A stretch of 45,729 bases of DNA from NCBI GenBank assembly GCA_900544175.1, contig UQUN01000022.1:1-45729 (forward strand), written 5' to 3'. Origin of the DNA: an uncultured Alistipes sp. (GTDB taxonomy: Bacteria; Bacteroidota; Bacteroidia; Bacteroidales; UBA932). The position numbers and the translations under genes are program-made. Positions 24,692 through 32,706 of this stretch are shown in pieces. The notes under the pieces are model-generated. The model worked only from the letters and a program-made list of their open reading frames with translations, was not told where the DNA came from and made no database searches. Numbering within the stretch: position 1 is the stretch's first letter; each line of letters starts with the position of its first letter.

Positions 24692-24964
24692 ATGGCAACT
24701 ATTACCGAGATAGAAAGACTTATCGCTTCCGGACGTCTGGATGATGCCCGTGACGAACTTGACAGGCTGCTGGAACGGGAACCGCAGAACCCGCAGGCAT
24801 GGTTTCTTCTGGGAGGCATATACCGCAGGCACGAGCTTTGGGGAGACGCCATCAATGCGTACAACAAGGCAAAACTTATCGAGCCTGAAGGACCCGCAGC
24901 CGCTGCTATCGAGTCGATTTATGATATCATACGCTTTGTGAATACTGATTTGATGAACCCTTAG
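24692..24964 (+). CDS. Small TPR-like protein
   Basis: 90 aa with two or more tetratricopeptide helices: IERLIASGRLDDARDELDR, then the more canonical NPQAWFLLGGIYRRHELWGDAINAYNKA. No signal peptide or membrane segment, so cytosolic. It starts 3 nt after rnfA and ends overlapping by 4 bp the stop of the convergent methyltransferase gene. Its place as last gene of the rnf run suggests a protein-interaction role with that set, or only cotranscription; sequence alone cannot say. Confidence 0.75.
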   Translation: MATITEIERLIASGRLDDARDELDRLLEREPQNPQAWFLLGGIYRRHELWGDAINAYNKAKLIEPEGPAAAAIESIYDIIRFVNTDLMNP

Positions 24965-25509
24965 ACGTGCAGGGAATTTCCGAGGACGTACAGGACTATG
25001 CCTATGGCTACGGATACGTTGAGGGAGTGCTTTGTACCGTATTGGGGGATTTCCAGCGTCAGGTCGCACAGATCGACTGCATTCTGGGATATGCCGTGGA
25101 CTTCATTGCCGAAGACCACGGCATATTTTCTTTCCGGGCTCAGACTCATCTCCTTGTTCAGGAAACGGTCGGTCGATATGGAGTTTTCAGTCTGTTCCAC
25201 GCCAATGATAGTGTACCCGTCGGCCTTGAGTTCCTTGAGAGCTTCTTCTGTACTGTCTCTGTATTTCCAGTCTACCGAGAATTCCGCACCGAGTGCTGAC
25301 TTGTGTATCTCGGGGGCTGGAGGAGTGGAACTTATCCCGCACAGGATGATGCCTGATGCTCTGAACGCATCGCAGGTCCTGAATGCCGAACCGATGTTGT
25401 GTCTGCTTCTGACATTGTCCAGAACCACGGTTACGGGACTCTTTTCAAGTTTCTTGTATTCGTCTATACCGGGGCGTCCCAGTTCGCTGTTCAATAATTT
25501 TCTAAACAT
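24961..25509 (-). CDS. SpoU/TrmH-family RNA 2'-O-methyltransferase
   Basis: 182 aa SPOUT enzyme. The three family motifs are present: NVRSRHNIGSAFRT (motif 1), VFGNEVHGIS (motif 2) and IPQYGTKHSLNVSVAIGIVLY (motif 3), forming the trefoil-knot SAM site. The target (rRNA or tRNA) cannot be told. The start at 25509 gives MFRKLLNSEL, matching the family start; an upstream in-frame ATG at 25530 overlaps the promoter box and is rejected. No stem-loop terminator separates its end from the convergent TPR gene. Confidence 0.9.
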   Translation of the reverse strand: MFRKLLNSELGRPGIDEYKKLEKSPVTVVLDNVRSRHNIGSAFRTCDAFRASGIILCGISSTPPAPEIHKSALGAEFSVDWKYRDSTEEALKELKADGYTIIGVEQTENSISTDRFLNKEMSLSPERKYAVVFGNEVHGISQNAVDLCDLTLEIPQYGTKHSLNVSVAIGIVLYVLGNSLHV

Positions 25510-25519
25510 AGGGATTGAA

Positions 25520-25551
25520 TTGTGATGCAAAAATATTAATTTTAGACTTTG
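25520..25551 (+). promoter_or_regulatory. Possible promoter for the TPR-AraC regulator (divergent)
   Basis: TTG at 25520-25522, then after 20 nt TAGACTTTG at 25543-25551, one base longer than the consensus box. It overlaps the divergent methyltransferase promoter. The regulator ATG (25573) is about 20 nt downstream. Confidence 0.35.
25528..25535 (-). promoter_or_regulatory. -7 box for the methyltransferase gene
   Basis: On the minus strand the sequence reads TATTTTTG, a full TAnnTTTG match, ending 18 nt before the ATG at 25509. The -33 region lacks a clear TTTG. Confidence 0.5.
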
Positions 25552-25572
25552 AATGATAAAGCATGTCAGGTC

Positions 25573-27276
25573 ATGATGAGGATATTGTATGTCTGGATAG
25601 CATCAGTGGTACTTTGTGTATCTTGTTCGTGGCATCGGCACGTATTGCCTGAAAACGTTCGGGCCGAGGACGGTTATCATGACTCCCTGGCAGTGGAGTT
25701 CAGCCGTTACGCCATTGCCGGACAGAACGATTCGGTCATTCTGAAGGCCGGAAGTGTCATGAGGCGGGCTATGGCTGAGAACGATACGGTAGCGGCTTTG
25801 TGCGCGTGCGTGTTCGCGGCCCAGTCCTGGCTTAACGCAGAGGATATCGATTCGGTGAAGTATTATCTTGATGTCGCCGGCAAGTATATAGAATACTGCA
25901 CTTATCCTTTCATCAATATACTGTACAATAATGTCTACGGAGGTTACAGTATCAGGGCCGGACTGGACTACTCCATGGCTCTGGATTATTATCTGGACGG
26001 ACTGCGCTGGGCAGAGGCGGCCTCTGACGTTGACAATCAGGCTTGTCTGATGCTGAACATAGCCAATATCTTCTATATGCAGCACAGTCCCGACGGGTTG
26101 CATTATGCGGAGGAGGGACTTAGATTGATCAGGATGTCCGAACATACCGGAAGCTATGTCAAAAGTGCTGCGTACATCAATACGGCGCAGATGCTTTTTC
26201 TGAATGAAAGTCTTAGGGTGGCGGAGAAAAGCCTTGATACGGCATGGAGCATGGTGAAAAAGGAGCATATATATCCCCTGTACTCTCCTGTTCTGGTATT
26301 GTATGCGCAGTTGAGTGACAAAAAGGGAAGGCGGGAGGAGGCACGGGACTTCTATATGGAGGCTGTGAGGTTTTCCAGGTATTCGGATCACGGAACCATG
26401 TCTCAGGTGCAGATGCTGTATGGGGATTTTCTGGCCGGTGATGGGAAATACAGGGACGCATTGGCCTGTTACAGGCGTGGTCTGGACATATCAGTGGGAA
26501 GCGGCAGTATGGAGTTCTACTCTCAGTTGCTCAACAGGCTGGCGGACTGCAGCTGGATGACGGGAGACAAAGAGGCTTCTTTGGATTATTACCGCCGGTA
26601 TTCCGATTGTCAGAAGAGTCTGGCCGCCGACAAGCAGGATGCGTTCAACAGGGCAGTGCTTTCTCTTAAGGAGGTGGAGCACGAAAGTGAGATACTGCAA
26701 CGGGAGATGGAGAGACAGAGGCTGCAGCACACGATGATTGTACTGTCTGTGGTGACGGCCGGGACTCTGATAGTGATTGTGCTTGTGTTCCTGCTGTACT
26801 ACAGGAAAAGGGCGGCTTATCGCAGGCTCGTGGAGCAGCACCGTCACTATGCGCAGAAGCTGGAGCAGGAAAAGCGGCTCAACTCGATGGCTCCGAGCCC
26901 TTCCCGGGAACTTTTCTGCAGAATAGAGGACTTGATGGTCAGGGAGAAATATTTCATGCAGAAGGGCATCACTCTTGAGGCAGTGGCGGAGAAGGTGAGC
27001 ACCAACAGGACTTACTGCTCGAAGGCCATCAATACATTTGCCGGGTGTTCGTTCTACAAATGGCTGGATGCACTGCGGATAGAGGAGGCTACCAGGAGAA
27101 TCGTCGCGGACAGCAGTATCCTGTTCAAGCAGCTTGCGGAGGATCTCGGCTACAGTTCGGTCTCTGCGTTCTCCAAGGCATTCTTCAATGAAATAGGCTG
27201 TACTCCCAGCATTTATCGTGATGCTTGTAGAAAAAGGCCTGAGAAAGAGTCTGATAAAAAAACAACGTCTTCGTAA
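25573..27276 (+). CDS. Membrane-anchored TPR-AraC transcription regulator (first copy)
   Basis: 567 aa one-component signalling protein. N-terminal signal or anchor segment (about 1-20, with an atypical lipobox-like LCVSC), then a large TPR-type helical sensor region (about 40-370, for example GKYRDALACYRRGLDI), a coiled segment, one transmembrane helix (about 387-411), a cytoplasmic coiled coil and a C-terminal AraC double helix-turn-helix (about 465-560: GITLEAVAEKV, STNRTYCSKAI, LAEDLGYSSVSAFSKAF). The sensor should lie outside the inner membrane and the DNA-binding domain inside. It is followed on the same strand by a BACON lipoprotein gene. A TTG at 25549 is an alternative start. Confidence 0.85.
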   Translation: MMRILYVWIASVVLCVSCSWHRHVLPENVRAEDGYHDSLAVEFSRYAIAGQNDSVILKAGSVMRRAMAENDTVAALCACVFAAQSWLNAEDIDSVKYYLDVAGKYIEYCTYPFINILYNNVYGGYSIRAGLDYSMALDYYLDGLRWAEAASDVDNQACLMLNIANIFYMQHSPDGLHYAEEGLRLIRMSEHTGSYVKSAAYINTAQMLFLNESLRVAEKSLDTAWSMVKKEHIYPLYSPVLVLYAQLSDKKGRREEARDFYMEAVRFSRYSDHGTMSQVQMLYGDFLAGDGKYRDALACYRRGLDISVGSGSMEFYSQLLNRLADCSWMTGDKEASLDYYRRYSDCQKSLAADKQDAFNRAVLSLKEVEHESEILQREMERQRLQHTMIVLSVVTAGTLIVIVLVFLLYYRKRAAYRRLVEQHRHYAQKLEQEKRLNSMAPSPSRELFCRIEDLMVREKYFMQKGITLEAVAEKVSTNRTYCSKAINTFAGCSFYKWLDALRIEEATRRIVADSSILFKQLAEDLGYSSVSAFSKAFFNEIGCTPSIYRDACRKRPEKESDKKTTSS

Positions 27277-27303
27277 ATTTTTACTCTGCTGTTGTGTTTT
27301 CGG

Positions 27304-27334
27304 TTGACAAGTCTTGTGTGTTATTGTAATTTTG
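27304..27334 (+). promoter_or_regulatory. Promoter of the first BACON lipoprotein gene
   Basis: TTGAC at 27304-27308 and TAATTTTG at 27327-27334, with 20 nt between TTG and the box, in the 88-nt gap after the regulator gene. Predicted start near 27338-27341, about 25 nt before the ATG. The regulator upstream may act here (inference). Confidence 0.65.
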
Positions 27335-27364
27335 AGGTATTGTTAACCTTTAAAAAGACATGAT

Positions 27365-29671
27365 ATGACAAGAAAAATTCTACAACTATCCACGACAGTG
27401 TTCCTGCTGTCACTTCTATTCACGGCGCTTCCTTCCTGCAACAAGGTTGAAGAGGCTGCGGTGAAACTTGTGGCTGTCACCGAGGGAGATGTGACAGTAG
27501 GTTGGGAAGGAGGTACCTGCAGCTTCCTCTACAATATCGAGAATCCTACGCCTACGGGTATTGTGAACCCTACTACTGAGGCGGAGTGGATTACGGACTT
27601 TGACTACCACAGTACATTTGGCGAGATAAAGATGACCGTGGCGGAGAATCCTGACGCCGAGTCAAGGACGGCCGCTGTGTCGGTCGAGTATGAGGGACAG
27701 TCTGTCAGCTTCAACGTCGTCCAGGCGGGGAAGGACGAGATGGGCAACAGTCATCTGAAAATAGAGATCGACAGTATTCGCACCACTTCTGTTCACGTCA
27801 CCGTGACGCCTGCCGATAATTCGCTTACCTATCTGGTCCTGTCATCGGATATGGCCAGCATGGCAGGTTTCGAGGATGACGACGTGCTGTTCGAAGACGC
27901 GATGAGCTACTATCAGAATATGGCGGACTCATATAATCAGTCTCTTCAGGATGTTCTCGCTTCCTATCTTCTGACCGGTCAGTATGATGACACATTCAGC
28001 GGTCTTGAACCAAACACAGAGTACTGTGTGTTCGCTTTCGGAGTCTCGGCCGACGGTACTGAGAGGCTTACGCCTATAGCAAGAGCTTCTGTGACCACGA
28101 AGCAGATTGAGGATGTGTCGGTCTCCTTCACATTTGACATAAATGCAAGTCTTTCAACTTCCGGAACCGGTGCTGTCTCCGAAATCACCATAAAGCCGTC
28201 CGATACAGAGGTGAAGTACTGGTATGCGCATCTTACCCAGACGGACTACGACATATACGGCAAGTCCATGCCTGAGGCCGTCGAGGGGTATCTGCGGTGG
28301 ACGCTGAATTACTACTATTATTCCGGCATGACGTATGAGGATATCTACAACACATTCTCATGCAGTGGCATCACGAATCCTGAATACACTCTTGACTGTA
28401 ATTACAGGTATTGGATCGCGGCATTTGCCTGGGATCAGGACTGCAATATAACTTCGGAAATTGCATGGGAAGAGTACAGGGCTCCAGGCGTAGTGTCGGA
28501 CAATGAGATAACTATAGATGTCACGGAAATTACCAACACAGCAGTCACTTTTGATATCTCGACAACCAATGACGACCCGTATGTGATGTTGTGCGAGCCC
28601 CTGTATCGCGTCGAGGGCATGGACGATGAGTATCTGATGTGGAGTCTCGTGGATTATTATGACTTTACGGGCGCGATATTCAACGGAGGCATGACCGGAG
28701 TGACCTACAGTGATCTTGAACCGTCCACTGACTACGTCCTTCTTGCTTTCGGTTATGACGGAGGCTCGTGGAGTACCGGACTTACCCGTTATGACTTCAC
28801 GACGAAAGAACCTGGCAGTGCCACCGATGTCACGTTCGACATCACCATATCGAACCTCAAGCCTACCAGCGTGGATATCTCCGTAGTGCCATCGGATCCC
28901 AGTGTCTACTATTACTATGACCTCTTCCCGGGAGACTGGACGGAGGATGACGTGCGGGAGCATTTCGAGTCAGATATGGAGTCGCAGTTGGCCGGCGGCA
29001 GCGTTTCGAGTCCTCAGGAGTACTGGGAGTATACGGCGACTCTCATCGGTAATGATGCCTGGACATACTCTGTCGTTTCTGGCAATTCGTATGTGGTCGG
29101 GATAGTCGTGCCTGATATGGAGGCGGGAACCGTTGCCACGACTCAGGTCAGCGAGCCTTTCACTGTTCCGGAGCCGGTTGTGTCAGATGTGCAGTGTATC
29201 ATGGACTGCTCCAAGTATTATGACGGAGACGAACTGTATGCCTACGACGCGCTTGCTTACCAGAGTCTACAGGGCAAGGCGCTTCTGATACCCAAGCCTC
29301 TGCTGTCGGAAGGTGTGGTTCACTATTACTATACCATAGTTCCATGGAATGATGTCTATGATGATGAGTCCAAATACACTGACGAGGGTTTCATCAGGCA
29401 GCTTACAGGCGGTCTTGGTCAGGTGGATCTTGAGAACGGGCAATGGTCATGCGAATATGACAAGGAGTATTTCCTGATGTCAGTGGCGGAGGATGCAGAC
29501 GGCAATTACGGAAAGTTGTTCCGTCACAGGTTCACCCTTACGAGAGACGGTGCCTCTCCGATAGACGAGATAGTGGGCGCATCTGCGGGCCAGGCGGTCA
29601 GGACCGTGGAAGTGGAAGATGCCGGACTATCTCCTGTGGCGGAAAACGCCCGGGCAAGAGTCCGCAGATAG
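27365..29671 (+). CDS. BACON-domain lipoprotein with repeated beta-sandwich domains
   Basis: 768 aa. Lipobox LPSC with Cys25, then a BACON-like domain (about 34-122; AEWITDF, then SVEYEGQSVSFNVVQAG at its end) and about five tandem modules of 105-130 residues to roughly residue 730. The modules resemble fibronectin-III/Ig folds, with shared phrases such as GLEPNTEYCVFAFG and DLEPSTDYVLLAFG. The C-terminal 40 residues are low in structure and end in Arg. It is probably surface-exposed; BACON domains are associated with glycan or mucin contact, but no enzyme domain and no SusC/SusD neighbour is present. It has its own promoter and a strong terminator. Confidence 0.82.
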   Translation: MTRKILQLSTTVFLLSLLFTALPSCNKVEEAAVKLVAVTEGDVTVGWEGGTCSFLYNIENPTPTGIVNPTTEAEWITDFDYHSTFGEIKMTVAENPDAESRTAAVSVEYEGQSVSFNVVQAGKDEMGNSHLKIEIDSIRTTSVHVTVTPADNSLTYLVLSSDMASMAGFEDDDVLFEDAMSYYQNMADSYNQSLQDVLASYLLTGQYDDTFSGLEPNTEYCVFAFGVSADGTERLTPIARASVTTKQIEDVSVSFTFDINASLSTSGTGAVSEITIKPSDTEVKYWYAHLTQTDYDIYGKSMPEAVEGYLRWTLNYYYYSGMTYEDIYNTFSCSGITNPEYTLDCNYRYWIAAFAWDQDCNITSEIAWEEYRAPGVVSDNEITIDVTEITNTAVTFDISTTNDDPYVMLCEPLYRVEGMDDEYLMWSLVDYYDFTGAIFNGGMTGVTYSDLEPSTDYVLLAFGYDGGSWSTGLTRYDFTTKEPGSATDVTFDITISNLKPTSVDISVVPSDPSVYYYYDLFPGDWTEDDVREHFESDMESQLAGGSVSSPQEYWEYTATLIGNDAWTYSVVSGNSYVVGIVVPDMEAGTVATTQVSEPFTVPEPVVSDVQCIMDCSKYYDGDELYAYDALAYQSLQGKALLIPKPLLSEGVVHYYYTIVPWNDVYDDESKYTDEGFIRQLTGGLGQVDLENGQWSCEYDKEYFLMSVAEDADGNYGKLFRHRFTLTRDGASPIDEIVGASAGQAVRTVEVEDAGLSPVAENARARVRR

Positions 29672-29697
29672 CACGGTACTGTGTATGATGTAGATGA

Positions 29698-29738
29698 GGC
29701 CGGAGCTCCATGGCATGGGGTTCCGGCCTTATTATTTT
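29698..29738 (+). terminator. Rho-independent terminator after the BACON lipoprotein gene
   Basis: A 12-bp stem pairs 29698-29709 with 29717-29728 (two G-T wobbles), with a 7-nt loop, followed by TTATTATTTT. Confidence 0.88.
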
Positions 29739-29746
29739 GAAAAACA

Positions 29747-29778
29747 TTTGCCTGTAGAGAAAATTCTGCATACTTTTG
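29747..29778 (+). promoter_or_regulatory. glyA promoter
   Basis: TTTG (29747-29750), a 20-nt spacer and TACTTTTG (29771-29778). Predicted start near 29783, leaving a leader of about 38 nt that includes a purine-rich GAGGAAAGG at about 29793-29801, unusually Shine-Dalgarno-like for this phylum. Confidence 0.75.
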
Positions 29779-29821
29779 CAATTACATAGATAGAGGAAAG
29801 GAATATCATAAACATCAAAAT

Positions 29822-31102
29822 ATGAAACAGGATCTTCAAATATCTGAACTCATCAAGAAGGAAGAGAGCCGTCAGCTTCACGGCATAGAACTCATCGCTT
29901 CTGAAAACTTTGTCAGCGACAATGTCCTGGCCGCACTGGGATCATGCCTGACCAACAAGTATGCCGAGGGTTATCCCGGAGCCCGCTACTATGGCGGCTG
30001 CGAGGTGGTTGACCAGGTGGAGCAGCTGGCCATCGACCGTCTTAAAGAACTCTACGGAGCCGAGTTCGCCAATGTGCAGCCTCACTCAGGTGCGCAGGCC
30101 AATATGGCCGTGTTCATGGCCTGTCTCAAGCCCGGTGACACTTTCATGGGTCTTGATCTGGCTCACGGCGGACATCTCACCCACGGTTCTCCTGTAAACA
30201 TGTCCGGTATCAACTACCATCCTGTGGCTTATAAGCTCAACGAGGAGACCGGCCGTGTGGACTATGACGAGATGGAGAAGACAGCCCTGGAGTGCAAGCC
30301 GAAGCTTATCGTAGGCGGAGCATCCGCTTACTCACGTGAGTGGGACTGGAAGAGGATGCGTCAGATCGCCGATGAGGTGGGAGCCATTTTCATGGTGGAC
30401 ATGGCCCATCCTGCCGGACTTATCGCTGCAGGCCTGTTGGACAATCCTGTCAAGTATGCCCATATCGTCACCACCACTACCCACAAGACTCTCCGCGGTC
30501 CCCGCGGCGGTGCCATTATCATAGGCAAGGACTTCGAGAACCCTTGGGGACTCAAGACTCCTAAGGGACAGATCAAGATGATGTCCCAGCTGATCAACTC
30601 CGCCGTATTCCCGGGTATACAGGGTGGTCCGCTCGAGCACTGCATCGGCGCCAAGGCTGTGGCGTTCTACGAGGCACTGCAGCCCGAGTTCAAGGAGTAT
30701 CAGATGCAGGTGAAGAAGAATGCGGCAGCCATGGCTCAGGCATTCATCGACAGAGGTTACAAGATCGTATCCGGCGGTACCGACAACCACCTGATGCTGA
30801 TAGACCTCCGCACCAAGTTCCCCGATCTTACAGGAAAGGTGGCCGAGAAGACTCTCGTGCGTGCTGACATCACTGTCAACAAGAATATGGTGCCTTTCGA
30901 CAGCCGTACACCGTTCACTACTTCCGGTATCCGCGTAGGTACTCCCGCCATCACTTCCAGAGGTCTGGTAGAGAAGGATATGGAGGCTATCGTCGAGCTT
31001 ATCGATGAAGTCCTCAGCGATGTGGAGAACGAGGCAGTCATCGAGAAGGTGCGCAATGCCGCACATTCACTTGTGGCCGGCCGTCCCCTTAACATTTGGT
31101 AG
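29822..31102 (+). CDS. glyA: Serine hydroxymethyltransferase
   Basis: 426 aa PLP enzyme interconverting serine + tetrahydrofolate with glycine + 5,10-methylene-THF, the main source of one-carbon units. Motifs: YPGARYYGGCE and VQPHSGAQANMAV at the N-terminal substrate side, and K222 in TTTTHKTLRGPRGG, the Schiff-base lysine. Length and ends are normal. It is a single-gene transcription unit with its own promoter and terminator. Confidence 0.97.
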   Translation: MKQDLQISELIKKEESRQLHGIELIASENFVSDNVLAALGSCLTNKYAEGYPGARYYGGCEVVDQVEQLAIDRLKELYGAEFANVQPHSGAQANMAVFMACLKPGDTFMGLDLAHGGHLTHGSPVNMSGINYHPVAYKLNEETGRVDYDEMEKTALECKPKLIVGGASAYSREWDWKRMRQIADEVGAIFMVDMAHPAGLIAAGLLDNPVKYAHIVTTTTHKTLRGPRGGAIIIGKDFENPWGLKTPKGQIKMMSQLINSAVFPGIQGGPLEHCIGAKAVAFYEALQPEFKEYQMQVKKNAAAMAQAFIDRGYKIVSGGTDNHLMLIDLRTKFPDLTGKVAEKTLVRADITVNKNMVPFDSRTPFTTSGIRVGTPAITSRGLVEKDMEAIVELIDEVLSDVENEAVIEKVRNAAHSLVAGRPLNIW

Positions 31103-31125
31103 TTCTGTCAGCAGTACCATTTATT

Positions 31126-31161
31126 ATCCCTGCCGCATATCTCAGTGGCAGGGATTTTTTT
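31126..31161 (+). terminator. glyA terminator
   Basis: Perfect 9-bp stem ATCCCTGCC (31126-31134) with GGCAGGGAT (31147-31155), a 12-nt loop and a run of seven T at 31155-31161. Confidence 0.9.
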
Positions 31162-31386
31162 GCGCTTGTCTCGCGCAGTGTCTTAGAAAATCCGCTCTAT
31201 GAGTGCCGAGCATACTCTCCTAAATCACTGTTTATTTTCTCCCCCTTACCTGTTGCTCTCTTTGCAGCACCTCTATTGCGTCCTGGAATCTCTTGTCGTG
31301 CCCGTCTGTTGAGCAGAACTGTACCTGTGCAGATTGCTTAAACCTCAATCGGTCATTGAGCATCTGAATCATCAGGCTTCTGTGGA

Positions 31387-31411
31387 GGTCCAACAATGAC
31401 GTCTTGTTGAA
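31387..31411 (+). repeat. Palindromic repeat, copy 1
   Basis: GGTCCAACAA (31387-31396) followed after 7 nt by TTGTTGAA (31404-31411); CAACAA and TTGTTG can pair. Copy 2 lies about 100 nt downstream. Confidence 0.5.
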
Positions 31412-31490
31412 GTTCCTGACAATCAGGTACTTTTAAAATGATATCTGCTGGACTATGGGTAAAATGGCAGTTATGTGGCGAAATGCGAGG

Positions 31491-31509
31491 GGTCCAACAA
31501 GTTGTTGAA
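31491..31509 (+). repeat. Palindromic repeat, copy 2
   Basis: The identical GGTCCAACAA (31491-31500), then one base, then TTGTTGAA (31502-31509). Same half-sites as copy 1 but with the spacer shortened from 7 to 1 nt. It could be an operator-like pair or remnants of a mobile-element end; no transposase is nearby. Confidence 0.5.
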
Positions 31510-31725
31510 AATGTATGTGGTTGATAATGATGTAGATATATTCTGGCCGTGTGCTGGACATCGTGAAAGTGACAGCTTATGAACCCGCATTCACCGATAC
31601 ATGAGCCTAAGCGAGCATATGCGTAGATCAGGCATAATTGTTTGCGGCAATGTCGGTCAGTGAAATGCAATCTTTCCCGTCCACTCGTGCGATGGTGATT
31701 GTCCGTGTTAAGTGTCGGATATCAA

Positions 31726-31757
31726 TTTGGAGTTTCCGGATGTCTCATGTATCTTTG
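31726..31757 (+). promoter_or_regulatory. thiD promoter abutting the start codon
   Basis: TTTG (31726-31729), a 20-nt spacer and TATCTTTG (31750-31757). The thiD ATG is at 31762, only 4 nt after the box, so the transcript should have almost no leader. Confidence 0.65.
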
Positions 31758-31761
31758 GGCT

Positions 31762-32595
31762 ATGAAAGATTTTCCGATAGTTTTGTCCATAGCCGGCTCA
31801 GATCCTTCTGGGGGAGCCGGTATTCAGGCTGATATCAAGGCCATATCGGCGTGTGGCGGTTATGCTGCAGCTGCTTTGACGGCTGTGACTGTGCAGAATA
31901 CGCAGGGAGTGTCATCCGTGGAATATCTATCCGGAGAGCTGGTCGCTGCTCAGGTGGATGCGGTGATGTCAGACCTGGCAGTAGATGCAGTCAAAATAGG
32001 AATGACCGGCACTGTCCCGATTGTCGAGGCTATTGCATCGCAACTGGAGGCGCATCCGGTGCTCTATGTCGTGACCGATCCGGTGATGGTGTCTACCAGC
32101 AAGGATGCCCTTACGCTTCCGGAGGCCGTTGAGGCATTGTCCGGTAAAGTATTTCCACATTCACATCTGATTACTCCCAATATTGACGAGGCTTCTAAGC
32201 TGGCTGGTTTCCGGATACGCTCCATTGAGGATATGGATCGTGCGGCTGTGCTTTTGAGGGACCGGTACGGCTGTGCTTTTCTGGTCAAGGGCGGCGACCT
32301 GCCTGCCACGGGTACTGCTGCCTCAGATTCTACGGCGATTGTCTCCGAATCCACCGATGTCCTCTGCGATATTGACGGGCTGGTTCATATTACCTCGGAG
32401 CGCGTGCTGACAAACAATCTGCACGGAACAGGCTGCACCCTCTCCTCGGCCATCGCTACATTTCTCGGTGCCGGCCATCCTCTGCGGGAAGCTGTCCAGT
32501 GTGCCGTGGCGTATGTCCACAATGCGATAGAGGCCGCCGTCTCTCTCCGGATAGGACACGGGCACGGGCCGCTGCGGCATTTTTACAATGTGTGA
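31762..32595 (+). CDS. thiD: Hydroxymethylpyrimidine (phosphate) kinase
   Basis: 277 aa ribokinase-fold enzyme that phosphorylates HMP and HMP-P to HMP-PP for thiamine synthesis. Motifs: AGSDPSGGAGIQAD (11-24), TPNIDEA (138-144), LVKGGDLP (174-181) and the catalytic LHGTGCT with C225. Full length, no ThiE or TenA fusion. The ATG at 31762 begins MKDFPIVLSIAGSD, so there is no room for a later start. An upstream in-frame ATG at 31699 would precede the promoter and is rejected. It is a stand-alone unit ending at a bidirectional terminator. Confidence 0.93.
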   Translation: MKDFPIVLSIAGSDPSGGAGIQADIKAISACGGYAAAALTAVTVQNTQGVSSVEYLSGELVAAQVDAVMSDLAVDAVKIGMTGTVPIVEAIASQLEAHPVLYVVTDPVMVSTSKDALTLPEAVEALSGKVFPHSHLITPNIDEASKLAGFRIRSIEDMDRAAVLLRDRYGCAFLVKGGDLPATGTAASDSTAIVSESTDVLCDIDGLVHITSERVLTNNLHGTGCTLSSAIATFLGAGHPLREAVQCAVAYVHNAIEAAVSLRIGHGHGPLRHFYNV

Positions 32596-32641
32596 TGTGG
32601 CGGTGCTGCAGCCAAGACGGTACGGCAGGCCAATGGAAGAA

Positions 32642-32677
32642 AAATCACCCCGCGGCGAATGCCGTACGGGGTGATTT
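32642..32677. terminator. Bidirectional terminator between thiD and the second BACON lipoprotein gene
   Basis: Perfect 11-bp stem AAATCACCCCG (32642-32652) with CGGGGTGATTT (32667-32677), plus an inner CGGC/GCCG stem with a GAAT loop. The minus strand reads into TTTTTCTT, so it suits the minus-strand gene best; the + side lacks a long T-run. Confidence 0.8.
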
Positions 32678-32706
32678 GGGTAAGGGGATAACGTGTGAGA
32701 GCTTTG

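Larger units (their letters stand above)
31162..31725 (+). other. Long intergenic region, no gene recognised
   Basis: About 560 nt between the glyA terminator and the thiD promoter, the largest non-coding gap in the window. Open frames here, including one of 105 codons on the minus strand (31670-31353), lack any recognisable motif. No tRNA, TPP-riboswitch core or transposase remnant was recognised. It contains the two GGTCCAACAA palindromic repeats listed separately. It might hold a small RNA or decayed sequence; neither can be shown. Confidence 0.5.

Noticed and set aside
31387..31509. CRISPR array from the repeated GGTCCAACAA units
   Set aside because: Only two short copies with unequal internal spacers and no cas genes nearby.
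31353..31670. A 105-codon minus-strand frame in the glyA-thiD gap
   Set aside because: No motif, no promoter box, Cys/His-rich composition unlike neighbouring genes; it also spans the palindromic repeats. Kept as non-coding.
31162..31725. Insertion-sequence remnant
   Set aside because: The repeats resemble possible element ends but they lie only about 100 nt apart, no target duplication is seen and no transposase fragment was recognised in any frame.
31600..31761. TPP riboswitch upstream of thiD
   Set aside because: No CTGAGA-type core or paired stems were found, and the promoter is so close to the ATG that no leader remains.
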